Assembly (NCBI RefSeq): GCF_036961565.1
Contig: NZ_JBAMDD010000010.1
Coordinates: forward strand, 62,001-126,000
DNA: 64,000 nt
From: Chitinimonas sp036961565
GTDB taxonomy: Bacteria; Pseudomonadota; Gammaproteobacteria; Burkholderiales; Chitinimonadaceae
Direction of reading: 5' to 3'
Part shown: one piece after another, positions 51,956 to 61,475 of the stretch
Numbering within the stretch: the first letter of the stretch is position 1
Layout: every line of letters begins with the position of its first letter
Program-made: the position numbers and the translations under genes
The notes under the pieces: generated by a model
What the model saw: the letters and a program-made list of their open reading frames with translations, nothing else
The model's database searches: none
Told to the model about the DNA's origin: nothing

Positions 51956-52405
51956 TTAGGGTTTGACCAGTTTTTCCAGATTGACGGCCTTGCTAGCAGG
52001 CAAGTGCTTTTGCGCTTCTTCTTCAGTGGTCGATTTGATACTTGCGCAGCGGCTGTTCGGACTCACCAGGAAGTAACTGGACTGGGATGCATTGGCGATG
52101 AACTTGAGCGATTCCTCTTTCCAGGTAGGGGAGAATCCGCCAAAGCACTTCACCGCAATGTAGTGTTCACCGGGTGTAACCAGAAATTCGGCATGCTCGC
52201 CTGAGCCAATGCCTGCGATATCTTTGCCATTGAACGCAATGGTATAGCCGTTGGCGGCCCCCACCATGGCACTGATTCGGACCACAACAACCTTTGCGGC
52301 GTTATTGCGATCAGCGACTGGGGGCAGATCGCCCAGGCGACCCGACATGGTGCCGCAACCTATGAGTGTTGCCAGCAAAGGAGTGAGTAGTAGTAACTTT
52401 TTCAT
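51956..52405 (-). CDS. small lipoprotein (DUF2846-like)
   Basis: A 149-residue protein with a lipoprotein signal (KKLLLLTPLLATLIGC, lipobox LIGC at about 14-17). The mature domain has beta-rich segments KVVVVRISAMVGAANGYTIA, GKDIAGIGSGEHAEFLVTPG and SSYFLVSPNSRC. The NGKDIAGI.SGE...VTPGEH pattern resembles DUF2846 proteins, which have a carboxypeptidase-regulatory-like beta-sandwich. Function unknown. It converges on gltD and lies 152 bases from the TgpA gene's end, on the same strand. Confidence 0.75.
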   Translation of the reverse strand: MKKLLLLTPLLATLIGCGTMSGRLGDLPPVADRNNAAKVVVVRISAMVGAANGYTIAFNGKDIAGIGSGEHAEFLVTPGEHYIAVKCFGGFSPTWKEESLKFIANASQSSYFLVSPNSRCASIKSTTEEEAQKHLPASKAVNLEKLVKP

Positions 52406-52566
52406 CGTGCGTTGTTCTTGAGCTGAATAGGGAATTTGGCGGCGTAGTCTATCCGAAGTGATGTTAGCTACTGGCTACCATCTGTCACATAGCAGGGGGC
52501 TTTGCTGACGATGCGTGCGCAGTGCACTTGAGGCTGCATGTATAGCACGCGCGGCATTTAGTGAGG

Positions 52567-54510
52567 CTACCGGCCAAACCCCGCTACCCGCTGTTTCAGT
52601 TGTTCCAGCCCGTCACCGCTGCCGTAGCGCGCCACCAGATAACTATCTAGGACGGCCTGTATCTCGGCTTTGCGGTGTGGCAGCCGGGTCATGGCACGCT
52701 GGGCGAAGTCGCGGGGGCCTTCGGCCCTGGCGGGTACTAGGTCGTAGGCAGCCAGCCTGCGGCAGAAGTTGTCCCACTGCTGGCGTGCTGCATCGGGCTT
52801 GGGCGGGCGCATGCGCCAGAGTAGCCAGCCGGCGATCAGGGCGATGCATAGGCCTATGCTGCCCAGGAAGACGGCCACGAACTTGCCCGACAGCAGGTCG
52901 GTGATGCCCAACCGTTTCAGGACCTGGCGCTGGCGTTCCGGGGTATAGCCTATGACCCACTGGTTCCAGCCGTTGACCATGCTGTCCAGCGCCAGCTGTG
53001 CCCGCTTGACCAGATTGTTGTCCAGCCGCAGCAGATAGGGTAGGTCGGATTCGTTCACGGCCGATGCCAGGCCTTCTTCGATACGCGAGGGGGCCACGGC
53101 AAAGGTGGGGTCTACCCGCTGCCAGCCCTGGCCTTCGAGCCAGACCTCTGCCCAGGCGTGGGCATCGGCCTGACGGACAATCAGGTAGTCACCGTTTTCC
53201 TCGCCGCCCTGATAGCCGCCCACCACCCGGGCCGGTACGCCGGCGGCGCGCATCATGAAGACGAAGGCCCCGGCAAAGTGCTCGCAAAAGCCCTGTTTGC
53301 CGCCGTAGACAAAGTCATCAACCGCATCGCTGCCGTAGAGCGGTGGGGCCAGGGTGTATTGCAGACCCTGGCTGGTAAACAGCTGCAGCACGGCATCGAC
53401 CCGTGCCTGCGCCGGCAGGCTGCGCCAGGCGGCTGCCTGCTGGCGCGCCCTGGGATTGCCTGCATCGGGCAGTACCAGGGCACGGGCCAGCATGGCCTCG
53501 TCTTCGTCCACACCGGCGCGGTACTGCAGGTAGGCAGACAGCTCCAGCCGCAAGCGCTTGCTGACCTGGCGGCGACCGACCAGTTGCAACTGGTCGGACA
53601 TGCGGCCTTCGTCCGGCACCATGGCGGGCATGTCCAGGGCCAGCAGCCAGGGGCGCTGGTGGGGCTCCAGCGTGATGGCATAGCGTAGTGGCGGCTGGGT
53701 GCCGCCTTCTATGCGCGGCGAGGTGGTGGCGTTGGGTGGGCTTTGGGTCCAGGTCCTGCCGTCGTAATCGAGGAATACCGGGCCGCGCCAGTACAGCAAT
53801 TCCTGGGCGGGCCGCTCGCCCTCGAAGCTCACCCGGAAGGCGACCGAGTCGTCCTTGGACATATTCGAGAAGCTGCCGGGCGACATGCTGTCGGCCAGGC
53901 CCGAGCGTATGCTGCCGCGATCCTGCGGCAAGCGCCACAGCGGCCCTTCGATACGCGGGAAGAACACGAACAGCAGGGCCATGACGGGCAGGGCCTGCAG
54001 CATCAGTACGCCGGCAAAGCGTGCCTGTTTCAATGCCACACGCCATTGGCCGGTCCAGCCACCCAGGGTGTGCCAGCCTATCAGCAGGGTGGTGATGATC
54101 AACACCATGGCGCATAGATAGGCGGCCAGTGCCATGGTCTGGTCGAACAGCAGGTTGGTCACCACCAGGAAGTAGCCCAGATAGACCAGGAGCAAGGCAT
54201 CGCGGCGGCTGCGTGTCTCCAGCAGCTTGGCGCCTATCAGGGCGGCGAACAGGGCTATGCCGCCGGTACGGCCCAGCAGGGTGCGAAATTCGATGAAGAC
54301 ACCGACTATCAGGCCGAAGGTGATGGGCAGCAGCACCCATTTGGGCGGCATGCGCCCCTGGGTGTGGATCAGCCAGATGCGCCAGCCGAACAGGATGGCC
54401 AGGGCGCCCAGCAGCCAGCTTGGCAGGCGGCTGGCGTGCGGCAGCAGCAGGCCGGTCAGTACCGCCAGCAGTGCCAGTATCTGGGTACGGTCCAGCCGGT
54501 CCGGGTTCAT
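52567..54510 (-). CDS. TgpA-like transglutaminase membrane protein (DUF3488)
   Basis: A 647-residue inner-membrane protein. Several N-terminal helices (about 10-185, DUF3488/TgpA_N) precede a periplasmic transglutaminase-like domain with the catalytic triad: Cys in GFCEHFAGAF, His in ADAHAWAEVW and Asp in RVDPTFAVAP. A last helix (about 560-580, LGSIGLCIALIAGWLLW) and a C-terminal DUF4129-like tail follow. The Pseudomonas homologue is essential for viability. It is the third gene of a MoxR-DUF58-TgpA unit; its ATG overlaps the DUF58 stop by 4 bases. Confidence 0.93.
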   Translation of the reverse strand: MNPDRLDRTQILALLAVLTGLLLPHASRLPSWLLGALAILFGWRIWLIHTQGRMPPKWVLLPITFGLIVGVFIEFRTLLGRTGGIALFAALIGAKLLETRSRRDALLLVYLGYFLVVTNLLFDQTMALAAYLCAMVLIITTLLIGWHTLGGWTGQWRVALKQARFAGVLMLQALPVMALLFVFFPRIEGPLWRLPQDRGSIRSGLADSMSPGSFSNMSKDDSVAFRVSFEGERPAQELLYWRGPVFLDYDGRTWTQSPPNATTSPRIEGGTQPPLRYAITLEPHQRPWLLALDMPAMVPDEGRMSDQLQLVGRRQVSKRLRLELSAYLQYRAGVDEDEAMLARALVLPDAGNPRARQQAAAWRSLPAQARVDAVLQLFTSQGLQYTLAPPLYGSDAVDDFVYGGKQGFCEHFAGAFVFMMRAAGVPARVVGGYQGGEENGDYLIVRQADAHAWAEVWLEGQGWQRVDPTFAVAPSRIEEGLASAVNESDLPYLLRLDNNLVKRAQLALDSMVNGWNQWVIGYTPERQRQVLKRLGITDLLSGKFVAVFLGSIGLCIALIAGWLLWRMRPPKPDAARQQWDNFCRRLAAYDLVPARAEGPRDFAQRAMTRLPHRKAEIQAVLDSYLVARYGSGDGLEQLKQRVAGFGR

Positions 54511-55511
54511 GTGGCCTCCCGTATGCCGTGCAGTGCCAGTGCTGCCAGGCAGGCATCGCGATGGGCCTCACCCTGGTCTGCTGCCAGCACCTCGCCAGGC
54601 AGGCGCAAGCCATAGGCCAGGCCGGCGGCATGGGCGGCCAGGACCCAGGCGGTAAGGCGGGAAAGGCGTGCCTCGGTGTCGATCAGGCCGGATGCCGCGT
54701 CCCAGTCCAGCCAGAGGGCTTCGGCGGCCTGGCCGTGAAATTCCTTGACCATCAGCGCATCGTCACGTGCTGCAACCTTCCAGGCCACATGGCGTGGCGA
54801 GTCGCCACGCTGGAACGGTCGTAGACCGGCAAAGTCGTCCTGGCCGCGTGGGGTCAACGTGCCTTCGCCGTCTCCGGCGGCAGCAATGGGCAGGGGAGGC
54901 GGGTCGTTCTCCGGCGTCGGGTAGACCAGGGCGCGTTGGCTGAAGAAGGCATAGGACCAGGCCTGGAATACACCCAGCGGCCAGTGGGTTTCTATCCGTA
55001 GCCTGGGTGCCACCAGCCAGCCACGCTTGCTGGCCGGCAGTGGCAGCCAGACCCTCGCAGTATCACCGGGGGCGACATCGCTGGCTTCGAGCGGGCCGTC
55101 GAAGCGCAGGCCCAGGTTGTGCCGGGGTAGGCGGCTGTCGTTTTCCAGTATCACCTCAAAGCGTGCAGCCTCGCCGGCAAAACAGGGTTCAGCCCGGCCG
55201 GGCAGGAGGCTCAGGCCCAGCAGGTTGCGGAAGGTATGGAATACCGAGGCCAGTGCCATCGAGGCCAGCAGGAAGACCAGCAAATAGGCCAGCGCCAGAT
55301 CGTAGTTGACGGCGCCGCCCAGCATGGCCACCAGCATGATGCAGAACACCAGGCCGCTACGGCTGAGAAAGATGTAAACGCGGTTTTGGGTCAGCCGCTG
55401 CGCCACCATGCCGTGTGGATGGCGCCGTTGCAGCCAGCGGTTCCAGCGCTGCTGCAAGGGGGCGAGCAGGCCAGCCAACCAGCTGCGGCGGGGGGTAGGG
55501 GCCGGGCGCAT
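54507..55511 (-). CDS. DUF58 domain protein
   Basis: A 334-residue protein. Two hydrophobic segments (about 50-85: SGLVFCIMLVAMLGG, LALAYLLVFLLASMALA) anchor it. A beta-rich periplasmic or cytoplasmic part follows, and the DUF58 core has GQDDFAGLRPFQRGDSPRHVAWKV-type residues, seen as FAGLRPFQRGD and HVAWKVAARD. DUF58 proteins partner with MoxR ATPases, as here. Its stop overlaps the TgpA gene start by 4 bases and its start is 8 bases after the moxR stop, so the three genes are one operon. Confidence 0.92.
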   Translation of the reverse strand: MRPAPTPRRSWLAGLLAPLQQRWNRWLQRRHPHGMVAQRLTQNRVYIFLSRSGLVFCIMLVAMLGGAVNYDLALAYLLVFLLASMALASVFHTFRNLLGLSLLPGRAEPCFAGEAARFEVILENDSRLPRHNLGLRFDGPLEASDVAPGDTARVWLPLPASKRGWLVAPRLRIETHWPLGVFQAWSYAFFSQRALVYPTPENDPPPLPIAAAGDGEGTLTPRGQDDFAGLRPFQRGDSPRHVAWKVAARDDALMVKEFHGQAAEALWLDWDAASGLIDTEARLSRLTAWVLAAHAAGLAYGLRLPGEVLAADQGEAHRDACLAALALHGIREAT

Positions 55512-55519
55512 GGCTGGGT

Positions 55520-56458
55520 TCAGGGGATGGCGACAGCGGCTTGCAGCTTGGCCACCAGTTCTGGTTGCGGGCGGTTGCTGGCCCGCGCCAGCAGCCGGTG
55601 GGTGGCGACGGCGGCAAACACGGCCTGTACGTCCTCGGGTATCACCATGTCACGTCCGGCCAGCAAGGCCCAGGCGCGGGCGGCGGCCAACAGGCCCAGG
55701 GCTGCGCGGGGCGACAGGCCATTGTGGAAATCCGGGGCCTCGCGGGTGGCACGGCATAGGGCCTGTACATAGTCGACCAGGGCCGGTGCCACATGTACCC
55801 GCCGTACCGCGTGCTGGCTGTCGGCCAGCTCGGCCAGGCTGATTACCGGCTTGGCGTCGCGCAGCATCTCGCGACGGTCTTCGCCCAGCAGCATGGCGCG
55901 CTCGGCCGCCGCATCGGGGTAGCCCAGGGTGATGCGCATCAGGAAGCGATCAAGCTGGGATTCCGGCAGCGGGAAGGTACCTATCTGGCTGGACGGGTTC
56001 TGGGTGGCGATGACGAAGAAGGGGTCGGGCAGCTCGCGGGTTTCGCCGTCCAGGGTGACCTGCCGTTCCTCCATGGCCTCCAGCAGCGCCGATTGGGTCT
56101 TGGGCGTGGCCCGGTTGATCTCGTCTGCCAACACCACCTGGCTGAATACCGGGCCAGCGTGAAAGCGGAAGGCGTGGCTGTCGCGGTCGTAGATCGAGAC
56201 CCCGATCAGGTCGGCCGGCAGCATGTCGCTGGTGAACTGCACGCGCTGGAAGGCCAGGCCCAGCGTCGCGGCCAGGGCATGGGCCAGTGTAGTCTTGCCG
56301 ACGCCCGGCACGTCCTCAATCAGCAGGTGGCCCCGTGCCAGCAGGCAGGCCAGGGCCAGGCGGGTTTCACGTGGCTTGCCCAGGATGAAGTCATCCAGCT
56401 GTGCCAGTACGGCATGCAGCGGAGCGAGTGAGATACGGCTGGGGGTGGCGGCATTCAT
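55520..56458 (-). CDS. MoxR family AAA ATPase
   Basis: A 312-residue cytoplasmic chaperone-like ATPase. It has Walker A GVGKTTLAHAL (about 54-64), the family segment FQRVQFTSDMLPADLIG, Walker B VLADEINRATPKTQSALLEAM, sensor 1 FVIATQNPS, an arginine-rich ESQLDRFLMR, and a C-terminal lid. It probably remodels or activates the DUF58 and TgpA partners encoded downstream in the same operon. Divergent from the deacetylase gene at 56626. Confidence 0.94.
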   Translation of the reverse strand: MNAATPSRISLAPLHAVLAQLDDFILGKPRETRLALACLLARGHLLIEDVPGVGKTTLAHALAATLGLAFQRVQFTSDMLPADLIGVSIYDRDSHAFRFHAGPVFSQVVLADEINRATPKTQSALLEAMEERQVTLDGETRELPDPFFVIATQNPSSQIGTFPLPESQLDRFLMRITLGYPDAAAERAMLLGEDRREMLRDAKPVISLAELADSQHAVRRVHVAPALVDYVQALCRATREAPDFHNGLSPRAALGLLAAARAWALLAGRDMVIPEDVQAVFAAVATHRLLARASNRPQPELVAKLQAAVAIP

Positions 56459-56625
56459 GATATGGATTTCCCTGGAATCGGGCTTGGACGCGTAAATGGC
56501 TTATTGGTTTATATCATCACCAGCCGTAAACTGTTACGTACGGTACGGGTTCGATTGCCGGACTGGCGGCCTGTCTGCGTCCATCCCTGCCCAGAGAGAC
56601 GCCTAGCGTCCACGGGAGACATATC

Positions 56626-57582
56626 TTGCTCAGTTGGTTGGCCAGAAAGATGGCGGGGGATGCCCCCACCGCCTATATCACCCACCCCGAGTGTGTGCTG
56701 CACAATATGGGCAGCCACCACCCTGAATCGCCCGACCGGCTTGCAGCCATACAGGACAGGCTGATCAGCGCCGGCCTGTGGGACCATCTGCTGCATGTGG
56801 CGGCGCCGCTGGTGACCCATGAGCAACTGGCGCTGGTGCACCCGCCCCGCTATGTCGAGGCGCTGGAGCAGGTGTCGCCCCAGCATGGCATAGTCCATGT
56901 CGATCCCGATACGGCCATGAGCCCGCATACCTTGCAGGCAGCCTTCCGCGCCGCCGGGGCCGTGGTGAAGGCGACAGAGATGGTGCTGGCAGGCGAGGCC
57001 GCCAATGCCTTCTGTGCAGTCAGGCCGCCGGGCCACCATGCCGAGTCTCGGCGGGCCATGGGCTTCTGTTTCTTCAACAACCTGGGCGTGGGCGTGGCGC
57101 ATGCGTTGTCGCGCGGTATGGAGCGCATCGCCGTGGCCGATTTCGACGTGCACCACGGCAATGGCACGGAGGAGCTGTTCCACGACAATCCCCGCGTCAT
57201 GATGGTCTCCATCTTCCAGTCGCCGTTCTATCCCTACTGCGGCGAGCAGCCCAGCGGCCCCAATATGCACAATGTGCCGCTCAAGGCCGGCAGCAAGGGC
57301 GAAGACCTGCGGCAGGCGGTGGAGCAACAGTGGTTGCCGGCCCTGCATGCCTTCCAGCCGCAGATGTTGTTTATCTCGGCCGGCTTCGATGCACATCGCG
57401 AGGACGAGATGGCCAGCCTGGGCCTGTTGGAGCAGGACTACGCCTGGGTGACCGAACAGTTGATGGCGGTGGCCGACCGATACGCCGAGGGGCGTATCGT
57501 CTCGGTACTGGAGGGAGGCTATGATCTCTCGGCGCTGGGCCGTAGCGTGGCGGCTCACGTGAAGGCGCTGGCCAGGCTGTGA
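56626..57582 (+). CDS. histone deacetylase family protein (HdaH / acetylpolyamine deacetylase-like)
   Basis: A 318-residue zinc hydrolase that removes acetyl groups from small acetylated amines or proteins. It has the family motifs NMGSHHPESPDRL, the catalytic His pair RPPGHHAES, GFCFFNN, the zinc ligands in DFDVHHGNGTEELF and SAGFDAHRED, and the tail EGGYDLSALGRSV. The start is TTG 56626, with GGGAG at 56614-56618 spaced 7 bases; ATG 56650 would drop eight residues. It overlaps the DMT exporter gene by 4 bases (GTGA), coupling deacetylation and transport. Confidence 0.93.
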   Translation: MLSWLARKMAGDAPTAYITHPECVLHNMGSHHPESPDRLAAIQDRLISAGLWDHLLHVAAPLVTHEQLALVHPPRYVEALEQVSPQHGIVHVDPDTAMSPHTLQAAFRAAGAVVKATEMVLAGEAANAFCAVRPPGHHAESRRAMGFCFFNNLGVGVAHALSRGMERIAVADFDVHHGNGTEELFHDNPRVMMVSIFQSPFYPYCGEQPSGPNMHNVPLKAGSKGEDLRQAVEQQWLPALHAFQPQMLFISAGFDAHREDEMASLGLLEQDYAWVTEQLMAVADRYAEGRIVSVLEGGYDLSALGRSVAAHVKALARL

Positions 57583-58478
57583 CGCCACCCAGGCCCACTA
57601 CGCCCTGGTTGGCCTATGCGCTGCTGACGCTGACCAGCCTGTTCTGGTCGGGCAATTTCGTGGTGGCGCGGGCGACCCATGCCGCCATCCCACCCATGAC
57701 GCTCAGTTTTGGCCGCTGGCTGATTGCCCTGTTGATACTGTTGCCGTTTGCCTATCAGCGCGTCTGGGCTGACCGCGCCCGCTATGCCGAGAACTGGCGC
57801 CGCATCGTCCTGCTGGGTGCCATTGGCGTGGCCGGCTTCAATTCGCTGGCCTATGCCGGCCTGCAGTACACCAGCGCTACCAATGCGGTCTTGACCAATA
57901 GCTTCATCCCCATCCTGATCCTGCCGCTGGGGGCATTGTTCTTGGGTGAGCCCTTCAGCCGCCGGCAGGTACTGGGGGTGCTGGTCAGCTTTGTGGGCGT
58001 GATGGTGATTTTCAGCCATGGGCAGCTTGACCGCTTGCTGGCGCTGGAACTGAACCAGGGGGATGTGATCCTGCTGCTGGCCGCACTGGACTGGGCGGTC
58101 TATACCCTGCTGCTGCGCGGGCTGGACCCGCGCCTCGACCGCCTGGGGCTGTTGCTGCTACTGGTGGTGGTAGGGTTGCTCTGTATCACCCCGCTCTACG
58201 CCTGGGAGTTGCAGCAGGGCCGCACGGTGGCGATGACGGCTGGCAACCTGGCCACCTTTGTCTACGTGGGGGTGTTTCCCTCGGTGCTGGCGTATTTGTT
58301 CTACAACTACGGGGTTCAGCAGGTGGGGCCGGGCAAGGCGGGTAGCTTTATCCACCTTATGCCGGTGTTTGGCACCCTGCTGGCCATCGCCTTTCTGGGC
58401 GAGCGCTTCGAGTGGTTTCACGCTGTGGGTATAGCGGGGATAGCCGCCGGCTTGTGGCTGTCCAGCCGGCGTGGCTAG
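57579..58478 (+). CDS. DMT-family (EamA) transporter
   Basis: A 299-residue inner-membrane protein with ten helices in two EamA repeats, including LTSLFWSGNFVVAR at the N-terminus, LPLGALFLGEPFSRRQVLG and FPSVLAYLFYNYGVQQVGPGKAG. The substrate is unknown; coupling with the deacetylase makes an amine or amino acid possible. The start is GTG 57579, overlapping the previous stop by 4 bases. Different in sequence from the EamA protein at 5526. Confidence 0.9.
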   Translation: MTPPRPTTPWLAYALLTLTSLFWSGNFVVARATHAAIPPMTLSFGRWLIALLILLPFAYQRVWADRARYAENWRRIVLLGAIGVAGFNSLAYAGLQYTSATNAVLTNSFIPILILPLGALFLGEPFSRRQVLGVLVSFVGVMVIFSHGQLDRLLALELNQGDVILLLAALDWAVYTLLLRGLDPRLDRLGLLLLLVVVGLLCITPLYAWELQQGRTVAMTAGNLATFVYVGVFPSVLAYLFYNYGVQQVGPGKAGSFIHLMPVFGTLLAIAFLGERFEWFHAVGIAGIAAGLWLSSRRG

Positions 58479-58574
58479 TGCGCCTGCCGCGACGACTGCA
58501 TGGGCCGAATGGCTTAAGTGGATAACACACTCTAGAATCGCTCGCAGATTGCGACATAACGACGAGGAAGCACT

Positions 58575-60431
58575 GTGCGCCTGACCTACCCTGCCTACCT
58601 GCTCCAGCTTTGCAGCTTGATGCTGCTGTCGCTCTTGTCTGCCTGTGGTGGCGGCGCGCCGGATTCTGCCGGCCCGGTGACGCCGCAACCTGTCCCGCCG
58701 GTTTATCAGGTTCAGCTCTATGCCGATGCCACGGCGCTGGGCTCGGCCGGCCAGACCGAGGTACTGCTGACGGCCGTGGTGAAGGACAGCGCCAACAAGG
58801 TGGTCGCGGGCCAGACCGTGAGCTTCAGCAGCGATTCCGGCACACTCAAGAATATCGAGCCATTGAGCGATGATGACGGCACGGCCACGGCTGTACTTAG
58901 CACCGCCGGCAATCCGGCCAACCGCACCATTACGGTAACGGCCACCCTGGGCAACAACAGCGACCGGGTAGCGCTGGCGGTGCAGGGCACGACACTGGAT
59001 GTGGGCGGCAATCTGGGGGTGGCACTCAACCAGAGCACCACGCTGGATCTGGTGCTGACCGATTCGGCCGGGCAGGGGCTGGCCAATCGGGCGGTGACCA
59101 TCAGCAGCCTCAAGGGCAACACCGTGCCGGCCAGCGTGACCACGAATACCAGTGGTCGGGCCAGCGTGACCGTGATCGGCCGGGTAATCGGCAGCGATAC
59201 CCTGAGCTTCAGTGCCTTGGGGGCCAGCACCACGGCTACCTTGCTCACCAGCAGCACCCAGCAGTTCAGCTTTGGCCTCAACACCAGCCAGGTGGTGGTA
59301 GGCAGCGAGGCCTTGTTGACGGCCGTCTACAGCCGTGACGGCATCGCCCAGGCCAATGTGCCGGTCAGCTTCTCGGTCTCGCGTGGGGCCATTACCGCGA
59401 CAGCAACCACCAACGCGCTGGGCGAGGCGGTGGCGTTCTTCAATTCGCTGGATGCCGGCCCGGTGACGGTAACGGCGGAAGCGCCCGGCTTTAGTGGCCA
59501 GTTCAGCTTTGATGTGATTGCCACCTTGCCATCCAGGGTAACGCTGCAATCGAGCCGCAGCACACTGGCCTTTGGCGAGCAGGCCGACTTGGTGGCGACC
59601 CTGCGCGATGCGCGTGGCAACCTGGTGGCCGGCAAGGATGTGGAGTTCACCCTGACCCAGGACACCACTGGCGGTACCTTGTCGGCTGCCGTCGTCAAGG
59701 CCAACGCAGTAGGGCAGGCGACCGTGCGCTATACCGCTGGCCGGGTTGCCTCGGGCCAGAATGGCGTGACGGTGACCGCCAGGGTGAAGGAGACCCCCAG
59801 CGTCAGCGGCAGCACCTTGCTGACGGTGGCGCAGAGTGGCCTGGCCGTGGCGCTGGTGCAGGACAATCTGCTAGGGCGCGATACCGACAACAACAATATG
59901 TACCGCAAGCAGCTGACCGCCATCGTGAGCGATGCTGCGGGGAATCCGGTCGGCAACCAGGTGGTGGAGTTCCGGGTCAGACCGGTGGCGTACTACAAGG
60001 GTTCGATGGTAGTCGGGACGCAGACCTGGGTGCCCAGCTACAGCCTGACCAGTGGCGATCCCGGCACGACAGGGCTGGATACGTTCGCCTGTAACAACGA
60101 GGATCTGGATCTCGACGGTTTCCTGGATGCAGGCGAGGATGTGAACGGCAACGGCCGGCTTGACCCGATACCCGGTGAGATAGTGACCCGTACCGTGGTG
60201 ACCGATGCCAATGGCCAGGCCCAGGTTTACCTCAGCTATGCTCGGGAGCGTAGCCTGTGGATGGATGTGCAGGTAGATGCCTATGTCGGCGCCGTGGGCA
60301 CCGACGGGCCGCGCGCCAGCCGGGTGTTGCCCTTGATTGTGCTGGTTGACGATGTCAGTGACCTGACCATTCGCGCCCCCAATGCGGTCAGCCCGTTTGG
60401 TGTGGGGACCAGCTGTACAAGCGCCAATTGA
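58575..60431 (+). CDS. Ig-like (Big_1/invasin-type) repeat lipoprotein
   Basis: A 618-residue surface or periplasmic lipoprotein. A signal with lipobox LLSAC (about 20-24) and a Gly/Pro linker precede about five bacterial Ig-like domains. Each opens on a strand like VYQVQLYADA, GVALNQSTTLDLVLTD, TSQVVVGSEALLTAVYS, RSTLAFGEQADLVATL or VALVQDNLLG, followed by GQ/GN turns. In the last domain sits an EF-hand-like calcium loop pair (DLDLDGFLD and DVNGNGRLD). GTG 58575 has GAGGA upstream. Likely an adhesin or structural surface protein. Confidence 0.85.
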   Translation: MRLTYPAYLLQLCSLMLLSLLSACGGGAPDSAGPVTPQPVPPVYQVQLYADATALGSAGQTEVLLTAVVKDSANKVVAGQTVSFSSDSGTLKNIEPLSDDDGTATAVLSTAGNPANRTITVTATLGNNSDRVALAVQGTTLDVGGNLGVALNQSTTLDLVLTDSAGQGLANRAVTISSLKGNTVPASVTTNTSGRASVTVIGRVIGSDTLSFSALGASTTATLLTSSTQQFSFGLNTSQVVVGSEALLTAVYSRDGIAQANVPVSFSVSRGAITATATTNALGEAVAFFNSLDAGPVTVTAEAPGFSGQFSFDVIATLPSRVTLQSSRSTLAFGEQADLVATLRDARGNLVAGKDVEFTLTQDTTGGTLSAAVVKANAVGQATVRYTAGRVASGQNGVTVTARVKETPSVSGSTLLTVAQSGLAVALVQDNLLGRDTDNNNMYRKQLTAIVSDAAGNPVGNQVVEFRVRPVAYYKGSMVVGTQTWVPSYSLTSGDPGTTGLDTFACNNEDLDLDGFLDAGEDVNGNGRLDPIPGEIVTRTVVTDANGQAQVYLSYARERSLWMDVQVDAYVGAVGTDGPRASRVLPLIVLVDDVSDLTIRAPNAVSPFGVGTSCTSAN

Positions 60432-60487
60432 TAGGCGGCCGCGGCTGATGGTCGCGGCCATATTACCCACCGCAGACAGGAGCCAAC

Positions 60488-61369
60488 GTGAACGACACCA
60501 TACACCCCGAAGCACAGCCTTTCATGCCCAAGCAGGCCTTCAGCCGGCGCGAGTTCGTGACGACGACGCTGGCCACCGGTTTTGCCCTGGCAGTGCTGCC
60601 CGATGCCCATGCTGAGGTGATCAGCACGCCGCTGGATGGCCTGGTTGCCGGTGAGGTCAAGATACCGGTTGCGGGCGGGGACATGCCTGCTTATAGGGCC
60701 ATGCCTGAAGGTGCGGGGCCTTTCCCCACCGTGCTGGTGGTGCAGGAGATATTCGGTGTGCACGAGCACATACGCGATGTGTGCCGCCGTTTTGCCAAGG
60801 CCGGCTACTTTGCAGTAGCGCCTGAGCTGTATGCCCGCCAGGGGGATGTGTCCAAGTTGCCTGATGTGAAGTCCATCGTGGATACCGTGGTGTCCAAGGT
60901 GCCGGATGCCCAGGTGATGGATGATCTGGACAAGACGGTGGCCTGGGCCAAGGGCACGGGCAAGGCGGCGACCGACAAGCTGGGCGTGACCGGCTTTTGC
61001 TGGGGTGGCCGCATCACCTGGCTGTATGCAGCCCACAACCCCAAACTCAAGGCCGGTGTGGCCTGGTATGGCCGGCTGGTGGGCGAGGCCAAGCCACCCA
61101 TCTACCCCCGGCATCCGCTGGATGTGGTGGCCGAGCTAAAGGCACCGGTACTGGGGTTGTATGGCGGTGCAGACAACGGCATACCGAACGACACGGTGGA
61201 GCAGATGCGTGCCGCCCTGAAGACCGCCGGCAAGCCCAGCGAGATCGTGCTCTACCCGGATATGCCCCATGGCTTCCATGCCGACTATCGGCCTACCTAC
61301 CGCAAGGAGGCGGCGGATGATGGCTGGAAGCGGCTGTTGGCGTGGTTCAAGCAGCACGGCGTGAACTGA
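60488..61369 (+). CDS. dienelactone hydrolase family protein, Tat-exported
   Basis: A 293-residue alpha/beta-hydrolase. It has a twin-arginine signal (SRREFVTTTLATGFALAVLP, about 19-38) and the DLH core: VLVVQEIFGVHEHIRDVCRR, YFAVAPELYARQGD, the nucleophile Cys in GFCWGGRITW, Asp in GLYGGADNGIP, and His in MPHGFHADYR. It cleaves lactones or esters; the substrate is unknown. GGAGC lies upstream of GTG/ATG 60488. A strong terminator follows. Confidence 0.9.
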   Translation: MNDTIHPEAQPFMPKQAFSRREFVTTTLATGFALAVLPDAHAEVISTPLDGLVAGEVKIPVAGGDMPAYRAMPEGAGPFPTVLVVQEIFGVHEHIRDVCRRFAKAGYFAVAPELYARQGDVSKLPDVKSIVDTVVSKVPDAQVMDDLDKTVAWAKGTGKAATDKLGVTGFCWGGRITWLYAAHNPKLKAGVAWYGRLVGEAKPPIYPRHPLDVVAELKAPVLGLYGGADNGIPNDTVEQMRAALKTAGKPSEIVLYPDMPHGFHADYRPTYRKEAADDGWKRLLAWFKQHGVN

Positions 61370-61386
61370 CCGGGCTGGCTTACGAT

Positions 61387-61416
61387 AAGCGCACTGCCTG
61401 ACAGTGCGCTTTTTTA
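61387..61416 (+). terminator. rho-independent terminator of the dienelactone hydrolase gene
   Basis: A perfect 10-bp stem (61387-61396 with 61402-61411) with a 5-base loop is followed by a T run. Confidence 0.93.
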
Positions 61417-61475
61417 TTGGCCTAGGCTGAGAGCCTGTTCACGATCTTTTTGCCTCGGCGTTCCGGGCAGTGCCC

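Noticed and set aside
56546..56560. GGTTCGATTGCC near the deacetylase start, resembling a tRNA T-arm
   Set aside because: No acceptor, D or anticodon stems can be folded around it.
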